A stretch of 64,000 nucleotides of DNA from Neurospora crassa OR74A (lineage: Eukaryota > Ascomycota > Sordariomycetes > Sordariales > Sordariaceae), in NCBI RefSeq assembly GCF_000182925.2, contig NC_026501.1:6427917-6491916 (forward strand), read 5' to 3'. Both the position numbers and the translations under genes were made by a program. The notes below the pieces were generated by a model, which made no database searches, was not told the DNA's origin, and saw nothing but the letters and a program-made list of their open reading frames with translations. Shown here one piece after another: positions 1 to 13,436 of this stretch (the first letter of the stretch is position 1; every line of letters begins with the position of its first letter).

Positions 1-349
1 ATTATAGTATACAATTATAGTTGGAAGGAGAAGGGGGAGGCTAATATTATAAGACTAACGCCCAACTAAATATTTAATTCTAATTAACCAAACTTAAGTA
101 CTAAGACGGCAATCCGCATTAAAATTACTCCAACTAACTCGGACTATAGTATTAAACTTCCGGCACCCAGTCTTCTAGAGCATTCTCTAGCTGCCTTAGG
201 CTATAAGGTAGCTACTAGAGCGTACAGCTATTTAAACTCTAGTACTCGAACGACCCAGAGGGTAGCGTTTTATCCTTTTCTTTCTTCGTAGAACCTTAAT
301 ATATACACATAAGGCCAGCACCTACGTATCGCTCTACTATCCCCTTATA
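1..349 (+). repeat. 3' LTR of a third family-A retrotransposon, cut by the window start
   Basis: Positions 45-349 match the two 304-bp LTRs at 5866-6169 and 13128-13431. The purine-rich run just before it (about 21-40) matches the polypurine tract in front of the 13128 LTR. This is therefore the 3' LTR of another plus-strand copy whose body lies left of the window. Its last four bases coincide with the start of the next LTR at 346, so the two elements abut. Confidence 0.75.
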
Positions 350-539
350 TAAACGAAGGTATTTGGAATCGGATATATAAGTCTGGATTCTGCCAGCGGT
401 CGCCGCCTTCCTAATCCGGGTCGCTATCAATAAGAGCCTGAGCCTCATTCCATCCAGTATACTACAGTACCGTAGGTCCGGCTCCCCCTTACCCAGTGGC
501 CAGTGCTCCGGTAGTTTGTCCAGCTATGCTATAATATTA
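346..539 (-). repeat. 3' LTR of element 2
   Basis: 194 bp, same length as the partner LTR at 15985-16178, differing mainly by C/T and G/A changes. The adjacent G-rich tract on the minus strand at 540-553 is the polypurine primer site. Confidence 0.85.
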
Positions 540-899
540 CCCCCCTCTCCAAAAGAAGGCTCAGCCCCAGAGCCGATAGAATAGAAAAAGAATTGAGATG
601 AAAGGCAATTGCCAGTTATATAAAAGATCGTACTCCTAACGCAACACTTTGTTCAGTCTGTTGTGTCGCGGTTGGGATGAAACTAAAAACTCCGTGTCCG
701 GCATTACGGCCATATCTTCAATCTAGTTGCCGTAATGCGAAAGGAAAAGAAAAAAAAACTATAAAAAAAACTTCCCCCTAGCCGACATAAACGGACCGCG
801 TCCCGGGCAGAGGACAGATGCACTAGGCTAGTACGATACAGTTTCGTAGGCTGTCACGCCACGCCACTACGCTATACACCATTCCACGGTCCGTTATTC

Positions 900-3800
900 T
901 CCTCCACCCTAACATTGGCTTATTAAGCCACTCTCCTTCCTACTTCCTTGCCCTTCTTGTCTTTTTTCCTTTGGGTAAGTCTATTGCTGGCTTATTATCG
1001 TCTACGTATTTTTTCACCATTTTACTATTCTCCATCGCCTTTTTCTATATTCCTAATTTCTTCGGCGGACCCGGCTTATTCGGATTATTATTGTAGAATG
1101 CCTGCAACTTCAATGGGGCGTTCTTGAAGTTTTCTACTAGGTACTATTTAGGGTTAGGATCCTAGCCTTTCCATTTTGCTTAGTATCTCAGTTGGTTATT
1201 TACAAGCTTACTAGTTACAACTTCTTCCACTTCCTATTCTTTTATACCGTTATCTACCACTTCTCCTTCTAGGTTTTTGTTAATTTAGCCTAGTAGTGGG
1301 TTTCCGGGGTCCCTTCTCAACCTATCTACGTAGAATATTTTCGAACTACGCTAGGTCTCTAGCACCTCCAATTCGTAGGAATAGCCAGCCAGGGCCTTAA
1401 TCCGGTAGGGGATGCGCGTTAATAGGAAGTCTAATTTATCATTAAGTCTATTTATTAACTACATTTTCTTAATAATAAAGACTTTATCTCCTACTATAAA
1501 GTCTAGTTCTCGTTTGTATTTATTGGCCTACCTTGTCTAACGGTTCTAGGCTTTTGTTATTGCTTATTTCGCTATCTTTTAGGCCTCCTCTAAGCGTTGG
1601 ACTAAGTAGCTAGCTTCCTCTTTTAATAGCCTTTCATATATATTAGCTTTCTTCAGGTCGCTTACTCTTATCCAATCGACAATCGGTAGTGCCATTAGTC
1701 TTTCGAATACTATTTCGTAGGGCGCTAGTCCGTCCAAGCTCTCGTAGGGTATAGTCGCTTGAACTACATCTAACGCTAGGAGTAATTCCGACTAATTATC
1801 TTAATTGTAGGATATATATAAGCAAAACCGTTAATTAACATATTAGTTTATAATTTCTACTTAACCGGCTATTTATAAATAGCCTACGCTACTCAACTTC
1901 CAAGTTATACTTAGAAGATTAGCTAACTCTTAGGTAAAATTAAATATAAATTGCAGTCCTAATACCGTTGAGAGGGTATTTGAACGTGGTGACAATAATA
2001 TGTGTCTGATTGAATATGTGTAAGATGATGCTCCAGAAAGAATCTCGAGCAGGAAGCTTGCGTGCAGTCGAATGACTTAAGGCACGCAAGCCTTATCTAA
2101 TCTACAGGACCCACATATGTGGGTAGGCTCCCGTGGGAGCGGTTTATTTAATTGAATGAACCCGATCGACTGGGTTGCGCTATCCAGTTAGGTGATCTGA
2201 CATGTGATGACGCTAGCGATACTATTCCGGTATTAAGTCCTCTATTACTAGTAATATCGTCTAGCAATCTAAAAATTCAGTAAAATCCGTAGTAATAAAG
2301 GAGTACCGCCTACTTACCGGTAACCGTATCTTTATAGGGCGTACACTAAGAGAGTTTTAAAAAACGGTCCACCATCACCAGCACGTTATTATACTCCTTT
2401 TTATCCTTAGGTATTAACTTAAAGTTTACCACTAGGGAACTCTACGCCCTACAATCTATTTCCAATACTTAAATTTTCATTAAACCCGGTATTTTATCTC
2501 GGGGAACTTTCGAGGATCGGCAGGTCTAATAATTATTAACGTAGCAATCTACATCGGCTGTCCATCCCGACCACTAAAATTAAATTCCTACGATCTTCTA
2601 TATTTTATTTCGTCTGAGGTAGGCCGTTAAAAGGGTATCGTAGCATTCTTTAATAGCGAGCGTCTTCAAATTTTCTGTATTTGGGATAATTAGCTTATTA
2701 TTATATAAAGTAAGATCGTCCCGTACCGTTAGATATTTTTCTCCAAGGTTATCCGCCCTCGCTTTCTCCCTATAGATTAAAATAGACTCTTCGGTTCTAT
2801 TAACTATAAGAAGCCTTTCAACCAACAGTTTCTCTTCTAGCAACTCGCTTTTCCTCGCCTGCATCAGTACGAGAATAAAGTATAATTCGGCTAGCGGAGT
2901 ATCCTCCTTATCCCCAGTATATACAAATCCTCCTTCCTATAATTTTAATATTCTCAAAGTTCTCTAGTCCTCCCTTTTTTGAATTATTGTCTTAAGGTCT
3001 TCCAACTTCCTAAACAACGCGTCTATTGCGATATTATCTTTCCTTAGTTAATATATTATATAAAAATAATATTTAGATAATAGTTCTACCTATTCGGCTT
3101 ATCTAGAATTTAAAAGTCGTTTCGTCGAGAAGTATTCGAGTGCCTAATAATCTATAATAACCTCGAACGGTTGCTCTCGTTGGTTCCCCTTTAATTCTAG
3201 ACGCTAAATTTTTAACGCTTTAATTACGGCTAATAATTCCTTATCGTGTATCGGGTAGTTTAATTCCGTTAGTCCTATAGTTTTAAAGTAGAAAGTAACC
3301 GGGTGCTATTCTTTATATACCTTCTACAATAGGACTCCCGCGTATATTCTATTAAATACATCCGTTTCCACTCGTATAGCTAGGTTTTAATCGTAGTAAG
3401 CTAGTACCGGGGTATTTAATAAAGCCTTTTTTAACTCTTCGAACAATCTCTAACATTCGGAAGTCTACTCAAATAGTCGGTCTTTTCGAATTAGCAACGT
3501 TAAGGGTCTTACAATCCGCCCGAATTCCCTAACGAACTTCCTATAGAAATTATAAAATCCTAGGAATATTTACACTCCTTTTAACTTACTAGGAACTACC
3601 CAATTTTCTACCACTAGGATTTTCTCTAGGTCTACTACTACTCCTCCAATACTAATAAGGAACCCTAAGAATTTCGTTTCTATAATATAGAATTCGTATT
3701 TCTATATATCAGCTTGTAGACTGGCTTCGTGTAGTCGCTTCAATACTACTTTTACGTAGCTACGGTATTCGTTTAGATTGTTCGAAAATATTAGAATATC

Positions 3801-5865
3801 GTTAATATAAGTACTATAAAAGTCTTAATACCCTATTAATATATTATTAATTAGCCGTTAAAAAGATAAAGGTCCTCCGTATAATCCGAATAGTAGTATT
3901 TCAAATTTGTATACTCCGAATCCCGTTCGGAAGGTCGTTAAATCTTCATACCCGGGAGCTATCCTAACTCGGTAAAACGCTTATTATATATCAATTTTCG
4001 TAAAAATCTTTACTTTACTAATTCTAGCTAGGGTCTTATTAATAAAGGGGGGAAGGTACCGGTCCTTTTTCAATATAGCGTTCAACTTTCTATAATTAAC
4101 GTAGAAGCGCAATCCTCTATTAGCCTTTTTTACGAACAATACGGGAGCCGCTTATAGCGCTGCACTAGCTTCGATGAAGCCTTTTTTAAGGTTTTCCGTA
4201 ATGTATTTCCTATATTCCTTTAATTCGGCTAGGGTCATACGGTACAGCGGGTTAATTCCTAATTCCTCAGGCCGGTAGTCGTCTTCCAGCTCGATCCTGT
4301 AGTTTATAGTAGCTTTGTAGTCTAATAGGATGTTCAATTAGACTTTGCTAAATACTTCCAATTCCTCTAGCGAATAATAGTCTACTAGTACTTTCGTTAG
4401 AATTTATTCAATGTCTTCCATTTCGTCTCCAAGCAACGTTTATTCTCTTTTACAAGTATCGATCAAACCATCGATTTCGTACAAACTTATCACCTCTAGT
4501 CGGATCTTTTCTTTTCTAATATAATACGTAACGAACACTTCTACATTTACAACTACTAGGTCTATTGGGCGTACTTTCGTCTATCCCTATTGCCTTTCCA
4601 ATTAATACGGTCCCGAGGAGTCGGTTAAGGGGTATAGGTTAACCGACGGGGATACCGTCTTCTTCGCATTTAGAGGTATTATCTTTCCCTCCCTAGAGGT
4701 ACTATACAAAGCCCGTTCCATCTTATTCAAGTCCTTTTTAATAATTAATATTATCCTACGCAGTAACAGTAGGTTTTATAGGATCTCCTCTAATCTCCAA
4801 TCCACTATTATAGTACATTCCTTCTTTTAGTCCTCTTCTAGTATTTTTATAGCCGTATCGAACTCTTCCAGTTCCTATATCCGCGCCTTGAATTTCGCTC
4901 CGTCTCTTCGTCTTCGATCTTCGAAGTCCATCGCTTTTGCCCGGCGATCCACATCTTCCAAATAGGACGGGTAATATATTTTCCCTCCCGCCTTATCCAT
5001 TTAAATATCTTTTATCCCTCTAATCGCTAGGATCGCTTCTTCCGGGAATATTAGTTTGCCTATTCAACAATCCAGTAATACATTATATTCTACGAGCTAC
5101 ATTTTACCGATAATTATATCCCTCTTTAGGTTAGGTAGGACTACCATCCATTATTGGTTATACTTGTAACCTTAGAGGTAGAGGTAGCCTTTTAGAGCCT
5201 TACAGATAGCGTTGGGCTGTGCCTTTTTATATAACGTAACGTAGCCCGGTTCAAAGTCTTCGTATTATTCCAACTGTAATTTCTTTAGCTTACTAGCAAA
5301 TAAGTAGTTTACAATTAAGTAAGCGTCTACTCTAGTATTAATAAGTGCACGTTGTATAGAAATAAATAATCTATTACTAATTATAGTACAATTAACGAGA
5401 AATAATTTGCCGCCTCCTAGGCACTTCTTTAGATCGAAGTCCGGATAAGTTTTACTTAACTAGTAAATCTCGTTATTATCTTTTCCTACGCTGCCGACCG
5501 ATACCTCCCCCAAGGTAGAGACTTAATCTAGGGTATCTAATTTTCCAAGTTTAATTCGGATTCCGAACTATATTCTACTTTTTCGCTATAGGTGTCCCCT
5601 ACTAATTCTTCTTCAATCTTTATTCTCTATATCTAGTCTATAATAGCATTTAATTTAACCTCCAAGGCCGAGATCTTAGCCTTCTCTAGGCAGGTAATAG
5701 ATTAATAGCCCTCCTATCAATAGTAGAAGTAACGATTTTCGGCGCTCAATTTCCTTATTTCTTCAACGGTCAGACGTTAGTATTTAGGTATAGGTTGGAA
5801 CGTCCTTATTTTAGCTAGAAAGCGTTGCCTCTTCTCTCGGGGCTTCTATTCTTCGCGTTTAATAC
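900..5865 (-). pseudogene. gag 3' end and pol of element 2 (RT, RNase H, integrase, chromodomain), RIP-inactivated
   Basis: Read on the minus strand, a decayed zinc knuckle (Cys turned to Tyr) is near 5700. The reverse transcriptase start (LYRM...ELKEYRKYI) is at 4337-4152. The RT active site is at 3798-3809 and reads YIND instead of YIDD. The pre-integrase region is at 2864-2598, and the integrase core is interrupted by the insertion at 1960-2235. A chromodomain-like end (about 1250-1090, with AKWKG and a following NFKNAP block) closes it. Domain order RT-RNase H-IN-chromodomain is that of chromoviruses. Many in-frame stops mean no function. Confidence 0.8.
1960..2235. repeat. Solo-LTR-like insertion, not RIP-mutated
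   Basis: This 276-bp block has normal base composition inside a RIP-degraded pol gene. It is flanked by AGTCC at 1955-1959 and 2236-2240, a 5-bp target duplication typical of LTR retrotransposons, and has inverted ends TAATACCG/CGGTATTA. Inside are a 10-bp inverted repeat (GCTTGCGTGC...GCACGCAAGC, about 2060-2096), a perfect 16-bp palindrome at 2109-2124 and a second palindrome at 2130-2141. No coding capacity. Confidence 0.75.
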
Positions 5866-6169
5866 TATCATAGGACTGGCGCCCGACCAGGCATCTAACT
5901 CTAACTAGCCAGACTTGAGTACCAAAACGGCAGCCCGCATTGAAACTACTCCAACTAACCCGGACCACAGCACTAAGCCTCCGGCACCCGGTCTTTTAAA
6001 ACATTCTCTAACTACCTTAAGCTACAAGGTAACTACCGGAGCACACGGCCATTTAAACTCTAATACTCGAACAACCCGGAGGGTAGCGTTTATCCTTTTC
6101 TTTCTTTATAGAACCTTAATATATATATATAAGGCTAATACCTACGTATCGCTCTACTATCCCCTTATA
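5866..6169 (+). repeat. 5' LTR of element 1
   Basis: 304 bp, starting TATCA (ancestral TG altered to TA) and ending TTATA (ancestral CA altered). Preceded by the AATAC duplication. Aligns along its length with 13128-13431 and with 45-349. Confidence 0.88.
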
Positions 6170-6199
6170 TTAAATTTAAACTTCTTATTAATTAATTAC

Positions 6200-9100
6200 T
6201 AGAAGGATGGATAACTTACAATTAATAGTATAACGTATATTAATATTAGAATAATCTCTTTTTCTATACCGAATAATAATAATAATACTAATACCAATAT
6301 AGAAGCTTCCTATAATTCTCTAATAATTAAAAATATTAAAATACCCCCTAATACTACTAACCTACTTAATAACCTACTCTGAATTTTGTAAGTAAATCCC
6401 GAACTAAAGAGAAAAGTTAAATCTATAATCCCTTTCTCTATTTACTCCCAACCTACCTTAAAGCCTAAATTTATATACCCTACTAAATAATAAAATTCCT
6501 CTAATAGCAATAATAAGGATAAAGGGAAGTCCAATGCTAATAATAATTCTAATAGCAATTCTAGCAAATTGTACTAATATAAGCCACTCGAATTCCCTTA
6601 ATAAGATAATAAACCTACTACCTTCCTCTTCTATTATAATAAATTAATTAAAACGTATAATATAAATTTTAAGGCCGGTCTATATACTAATCCTAATACT
6701 ATATAAATTAAAATCCTTAATACCCTACTAATTAATAAATAATAATAGCTAGAAGGTTATTAAACCGCCTATACCCTCTTTAATAATAAAAACCCAACTG
6801 AACTATTTGAATAAATTTAATAAATCTTCAATATTTATTATACCTAAAACCACACCTTTAATAACCTTATTAAAATAAAATAGAAGGATAGTGAATTGTT
6901 TTTTAAATTCTTTATTAACTTTAATAATAAATTCCTAAAAATTAGTAACTATAATTAGGATAGCTATACTAAATTAGGATTCCTTCATTGTACTATTAAT
7001 AAGAAGTTTAATAATTACCTCTTTACTATTAAACTTTCTAATAATTACTTTACTTATATAAAGTAGTTTTAGAATATTACTTATAAATATAAAAAGATTA
7101 TAAAATTCCAAACATTCTACTAGAATTACCTGTAGAATAATAATTAAAATAATTGGTAAATTAGAATATATATCCCTATTGCCGCCGGTTTGGGCTACTC
7201 CAATTATTAATATTAAACCCGTAGCTCTTCCTCCACTACGCCTTTAAGGATTTAATACAATACTAATAGTAATATTTTTATAGGTATAACTAATATTTAT
7301 AGTATTTGAAGTAAGGGGTCTCCCGCCTAATTAAAGGGATGAGTTAAATAAATATTATAGGATGAAAAGGAGAAGCGCTGTACAAAAGGATAATATATTT
7401 ATTGTAGTACTATTAATTATATTATTATTAAGTATCTATATTTACCGGTTATAAACCTTTAAAGTAAGGGAATACGTATTTAAATTACTCAAGTAGCCCC
7501 GTTATTCGATAAAGAATTTTGAATAATTAAATTCTCAAATTCTAAATTAAATTAGGGAAAAGAGTAATTCTAATACGAAGTCGGGTATTAGAATCCACCT
7601 CCGAAATACTAAATAAAGTAAAAGAATTTAAACCCTAAATAAAAATAAGACCAACTTTAATATTAATTGTTATTAATTTTACTAATTTATTCTATACCCT
7701 TATTAATAAAAATTACTAATACTATACTACTATTAATAAAAATATTATTCGGGATCTCCAAATCCCTATCGTTCCGATCCTAACCTAGTAAATCTGAAGT
7801 ATTATAATAATTATAGAAGGTGCTTCTATTTAAAGTATTGCGTATTTCCTTATAGAATTTTAAAGTTGTATTTTACTAATTTATATATATATTGTACTAA
7901 AATTTAAATACCCTATTATTCTCGGGAAGCTATAATTAATAACCAATTAAATATATTTAATCCCCTATAAAAAGAGATTCTAATATAGCGTTATATAATT
8001 CTGAATAAGTTATATTGACGAATTTAAATTTAAGACCCTATTTTTTAAGGAACTTTAAAGAATAATATATATTTTTACTACTACCTTTATTAAGTATATT
8101 TATTAAATAAATAAAGAAGAGGGCTGGACTATTATAGAAGCCTCTATATTCGCTGTCCGGCTAAAGGATATTAAAAAGGCTTTAATATTTAAGCGGATTA
8201 GGACCGATAAAGAATTTTAATAAATTATCCTTAAAAACTTCTAGGACTTTATTCCTCTTTTTAAAAAGTAGGAAGCCGACTATCTTAATAATTATAAACT
8301 TAGAATTAATTTAAAAATTAAATTAAAGAAGAGGCTTAATAATAGAGACCTCCCGCTTCCCTTCGGCCTATTATATAATATATTTTAAAAAGAACTTTTA
8401 ATACTTAAGAAGACTCTCCGGAATTTAATAAATAAAAGTTTTATCTATATTAGTAATTCGGCTACCGGAACCCCTATTCTCTTCGTTCGGAAACTAGGTA
8501 AAAGCCTTCGTTTTTATTATAATTACTAAATTCTTAATATAATTACTCGAATAAATTAATACCCCCTACTATTAATTTGAAAAATATTCCGAATATTTAA
8601 AGGAATAAAATAATTCTCTAAAATAAATATAATACAAGCCTTCTATAAAATCTAAATAATAGAAGGAGAAAAGTATAAAATAGTATTTTAAATATACTAT
8701 AGCCTATTCGAATAATTAATAATCCCCTTCGGCTTATATAACGCTCTAATTACCTTCTAACGGTATATTAACTAAATATTATAAAAATTTCTTAATAACT
8801 TCTACTTAGTATACATAAATAATATCCTTATTTTTACTAATAGGTCTTAAAAAAACTATATATAAAAGGTTCGTATAGTATTTAAGCGCTTCTGAAATAC
8901 TGAATTTCATCTAAACCCTAATAAATACAAATTCGCTATTAAGAAGGTTAAATATTTAAAATTCATTATTTACGCTAGCGTAGGTATTTAAATGAACCCT
9001 AAGAAAATTAAGGTTATTTTAGAATAAAATATTCTAATATCTTAAAAGGAAGTTCGGAATTTCTTAGGGTTTATAAATTATTATTAAATATTTATACCTA

Positions 9101-11300
9101 AATTTACTATAATAGCCGTACTACTTATAATACTAACCGGTAAGGGAATTCTATTTAAATAATTAATAATATATAAAGAGGCATTCTAGTTACTTAAAAT
9201 TTTATTTATTCGAATACACATACTCACCAAGTAGGACCCTAAACGCCCAACGTTCTTAGAGGCCGACTATAGCAAGTTTACTTTTAAGGGCTATTTAATG
9301 TAGGAAGTAGATAACTAATAATATATAGTAGCCTTTTATTCGAAGAAATTAAAGTTAATAGAATGTAACTACCCTATTTATAATAAAGAAATACTAATAA
9401 TCATCGATTACCTATAGGAATAATAAACTGAACTATATAATTACAATAGCTTTACCATCCTAATTAACTACTATAATTTAAAATACTTTATAATTTAGTA
9501 ATACCTATCTAAATAATAAACCCGCTAGGCCGAATACTTCTCCAAATTCTCTTTCGAATTCTAATATCGGCCGGATAAGGAAGCGGTCGTACTAGATATA
9601 TTATTTTAGAGGGAATAGGACTGCCCTACTAAGGGCAATAAAAAAGTTCGAAACTTTTAATTTATTCTCGAATCCGCTTTATATAATTATATCCGTATTT
9701 TAATAATAGGCCTTCGGGGTTCCTAAATAATTTAGAAGAAATGTATAAAAGTCTTTAAAAATCCGGATTTATAATAGCTCTAAAATTCTATAATAGGAAA
9801 GGATATTGTATATTAATAAATCTTTAAAGTAATAAGGAATAATATAAAAAACTTACCCCCCTCCTTTAAATTTAAAATTTAAATAGCCGATTACTCTATT
9901 AATAACCTTAGGCGCTTAAAATACTAAAGGAGGCTATAAATCCCCAAGTACCTAATAACTACTAAAATAAAAATAATAAAATTATCCAATACTAACCGAA
10001 AACTTAATACACTCCGCACCCATATTATTCAAATTATACATAACTTTCAAACATTCGGACACTCTAATAGAGAAAGCACTATTACAACCCTAATCTACTA
10101 CTTCTACTAACTACTATTTAAAATTTATATAAAATAATTCTTATACAACTACTATATATACAGCTCTATTAAATACTAAAAAACCTAAAGGAAAGGGTTA
10201 TTCCAATTAATACTAATACTAGATTAATTCTTCTAAAAAATCTAAATAAACTTCATTACAAACCTCCTATTAATTAGAAGTAATATTTATCTACTCATTA
10301 TTAAAGACCACTTTAATAAAAATGTAATATTAAAACTAATACTATTAATAAACGCTGAAGTTTACGCTAAAAAATTTATAAATTACTTCGTAAAGTATTA
10401 TAAATAGTTATAATTTATAATTAATAACTAGAATTCTAATTAAACCGGACAATTCTAAAGTAAACTCTATAAACTATTTGGAATTAAACAACTTTTTAAT
10501 ACCGCTTATTGTCCCTAAACTAATAATAACCTAAAATAAATAAACTAAAAAATAGAAACCTTCTTAAAAATATATATTAATTAAATTTAAAATAATTAAT
10601 ATAAGTAATATCTATTAACGCAACTTACTATCAACAACCGTATCAATACCTCAATCAATATATCTCCCTTCTTTATAATCTATAAATTTAATCCAAAATC
10701 GGTTATTCTAATAATCCCCAAGACTATTAGAAACTCTCATACACCCACCAACGTCCAAACTCGGCAATTTATTGAAAAACTATTATAAATTATAAATTTA
10801 TATTAAATTATAATAATTATAGTAATTTAAAAATAAAAGAAGTTCGCCAATTATAATTATTAATTAATAGAAAAGTTCTAAATCGGTAATAAAGTATAAT
10901 TTAACTTTAAGAACTATACGTTACTAAAGCCCAAAAAGAAATTAAATTAATTATATACCAAATATATAATTTCAAAAATACTCTCACCTCTAATTATAAA
11001 ACTCTTTAGCCTCCCGAATAATATTTATAACGTTTTCTATATTAACCTCCTCTAATAGACTACTAGAAATCCCCTACCGAGCTAAATTGTAACCAATAAG
11101 CAGCCGCCGCCGGTAATTATAAAAGGAAAGAAAGAGTACTATATTAAAAGGATCCTATATATTAGAAAGCCCCCAACTAAACAAATAACCTTCGTAAAGT
11201 AGAAAAATTATTATAAACCTTTATAGTATTAATTTAAAGACTTTTAAAATACTAAAATATTCGAATTCTTTAAAAAATAGTATAAGGATGTTTAAATTAA
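6200..11300 (+). pseudogene. gag-pol of element 1, RIP-inactivated
   Basis: A gag-like stretch is at about 6750-7150. The RT begins near 8340 with recognisable blocks (PLPFG-LYN, GTPILFVRK). Its active site at 8812-8823 reads YINN instead of YIDD. RNase H follows at about 9200-9600 and the integrase at about 10000-10560. A chromodomain-like segment is at about 11120-11295 (FVK-KNY with Trp positions turned into stops, then a FEFFKK block). Stops are frequent and mostly at TGG or CAG/CAA positions. Boundaries are approximate. Confidence 0.78.
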
Positions 11301-11399
11301 TAATAAACCCCTAAATAAATTTATAAAAGGAGAAATATTAATAGAGTAAGAAAAGTAAATAAAATTAGTATTTAAAAGTAAAAAACGTAGCCGCCAATT

Positions 11400-12900
11400 T
11401 AAAACACTATTAATATTAGTCCACTATATTTAAGAATCTCCAATACTTAATACTACCTTAATACCCGATCTAATTATATTATTTAAAAATAATAATACTA
11501 TAGCTATACTACTATAAGGAACCTATAATCTTCTTCTCTTTATTGGAAGAAAAGTAATTTCCTTTACTAAATCCGAAAATCGAACTGCCTTCTTCAATTA
11601 AATCTTCTCCTTAGGAGTATCTCCTTCCTATTATACTATTTCTATTAATACCGCTAAATCCTCTTCTAATACTTAAATATTTATTACCCCCTCCTTTAAT
11701 TCCTTTTCCTCTTCTAATTCTCTAATACTTACTATTTCCTCCTTATTAAATAATATACTTAAACGAATATACAATTCCTCCTCCCCTAATAATACCCCAT
11801 CCCCCTCTATTATCCTACGTTACTCCTCCAACTTCCTAATACAAACCTCTAACTCTACGACCAACTCGCTAAAAATAATACCTACCGCCCCGACCGCTAC
11901 CCTTTCCTAAAAAAATTAAATTATTTTAAATATCCGAATATTAATCTTAATAATAAGGGTATTTAAATAAATAACGGCCGTAATAATAGTATACTCAATA
12001 TCCCGAATAAACTCTATAATAATATTTACTGAAATAACCAATTCGTAGCCGGCTAGGAATAATTTAACGAATAATAATATTTATAAAGCTACTAAACCAC
12101 CCCAATTTATACGAAGAACCTTAAGATTCTCCTCTAGAATTTCCAATCTTTCGAATACTATAACCGAAATTAAGGTTAAGAATAAAGAAATATTTAAAAC
12201 CGTAATTAAAAATACTATAGCAATAGAAAGGGGGGCTAGTAGTACTTTATTAATAAGGTAACTAAATATAAAATAAATAATATTCCTAAAAATTAAATTA
12301 GTAATTAAAATAAAACAAAGGAACTCAAAGAAATTTATAGAGCTACATAACCCTCGGCCACCAATTACTCAAAATTCCGAATTAAAACTACTATATATTA
12401 GAAGAATTAATAAAATAGAATTTTATTATTTAAATAGCCCTCCTCCAACTAGGAAGAATATTATTCCTAAATAATAGAAGGCTACCGCTAGTAAATAATA
12501 AAATTCTTAAAGCGTATATAAAATATATAACAACCCTTACCCTTATTAAATACATAAACGCTATAGTCCCCTAATACTATATACTAAGAATATTAAATAA
12601 CTATAGTACCTTCAATAGGGCCTTTAGTAAATTTATAATAACCGCTACCACTACTACTACTATTACTAAGGGTTTAAAGTACTAAAGAAACTAATATAAT
12701 AGGGGCTAAAATAGGGGTAATAATAAGAGTTAATATAAATATTAGAGTAGTAATAATAATAAGTATAAGAATAGTAACAACCTGCGCAAAAGTAGGTACA
12801 AGTACAAAAATAAGAGTAAGCGCAGGTATAAGGACGGGTATAAATACAAACGCAGGCGTAAAAGTAGCTATAGCTAAATAATAACGAATTAAAATAGTAG
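11400..12900 (+). pseudogene. Extra decayed ORF downstream of the chromodomain in element 1
   Basis: After the pol chromodomain and before the 3' LTR there is about 1.5 kb with protein-like reading-frame continuity on the plus strand. It has a Ser/Pro/Thr-rich part (about 11560-11900), a helical-looking middle (about 12050-12480, including HNPRPPITQ) and a very basic Arg/Lys/Tyr-rich tail (about 12800-12880). Stops sit at likely former Trp/Gln codons. A standard chromovirus ends soon after the chromodomain. I do not recognise the product; an accessory or transduced gene, or relocated gag-like sequence, are options. Confidence 0.45.
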
Positions 12901-13127
12901 GCTAAAGCCCGAAGGAATTATAATTGGAATTAGTACTATAATTAAAGGTTAGTAACGAATATTTAAGGGCATTTTAAAATTAGATTAAAAATATACGTAT
13001 AATATAATTATAATTATTTATTAAAGGAATAAGAAGGAGAATATAAGTAATAGAGGGGTAAGATAAAGGTAATATAAATATTAATTATAGTACGCAATTA
13101 TAGCTAAAGGGAGAAGGGGGAGGTTAA

Positions 13128-13431
13128 TATTATAAAATTAGCGCCCGACTAAGTATTTAGCTCTAACTAGCTAAACTTAAGTATCAAAACAACAACCCGT
13201 ATTAAGACTATTCTAGCTAACCCGGACTATAGCACTAAACCTCCGGCACCCGGTCTTCTAGAACATTTTCTAGCTGCTTTAGGCTACAAGGCAGCCACCG
13301 GAACGTACGGCCATTTAAACTCTAACACTCGAACAACCCGGAGGGTAGCGTTTATCCTTTTCTTTCTTCGTAGAACCTTAATATATATATATAAGGCCAG
13401 CACCTGCGTATCGCTCTACTGTCCCCTTACA
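13128..13431 (+). repeat. 3' LTR of element 1
   Basis: 304 bp, preceded by a polypurine tract (about 13107-13123) and followed by the AATAC duplication at 13432-13436. It ends in TTACA, keeping the CA end lost in the 5' LTR. Confidence 0.88.
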
Positions 13432-13436
13432 AATAC

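Larger units (their letters stand above)
5866..13431 (+). mobile_element. Ty3/Gypsy chromovirus (element 1) nested in element 2
   Basis: Full-length 7,566-bp element. Both LTRs are 304 bp, and the 5-bp target duplication AATAC is at 5861-5865 and 13432-13436. A polypurine tract lies at about 13107-13123. The body reads gag, RT, RNase H, integrase and chromodomain on the plus strand, followed by about 1.7 kb with a further decayed ORF. It interrupts element 2 in gag just before the zinc knuckle. RIP has introduced stops throughout. Confidence 0.88.
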
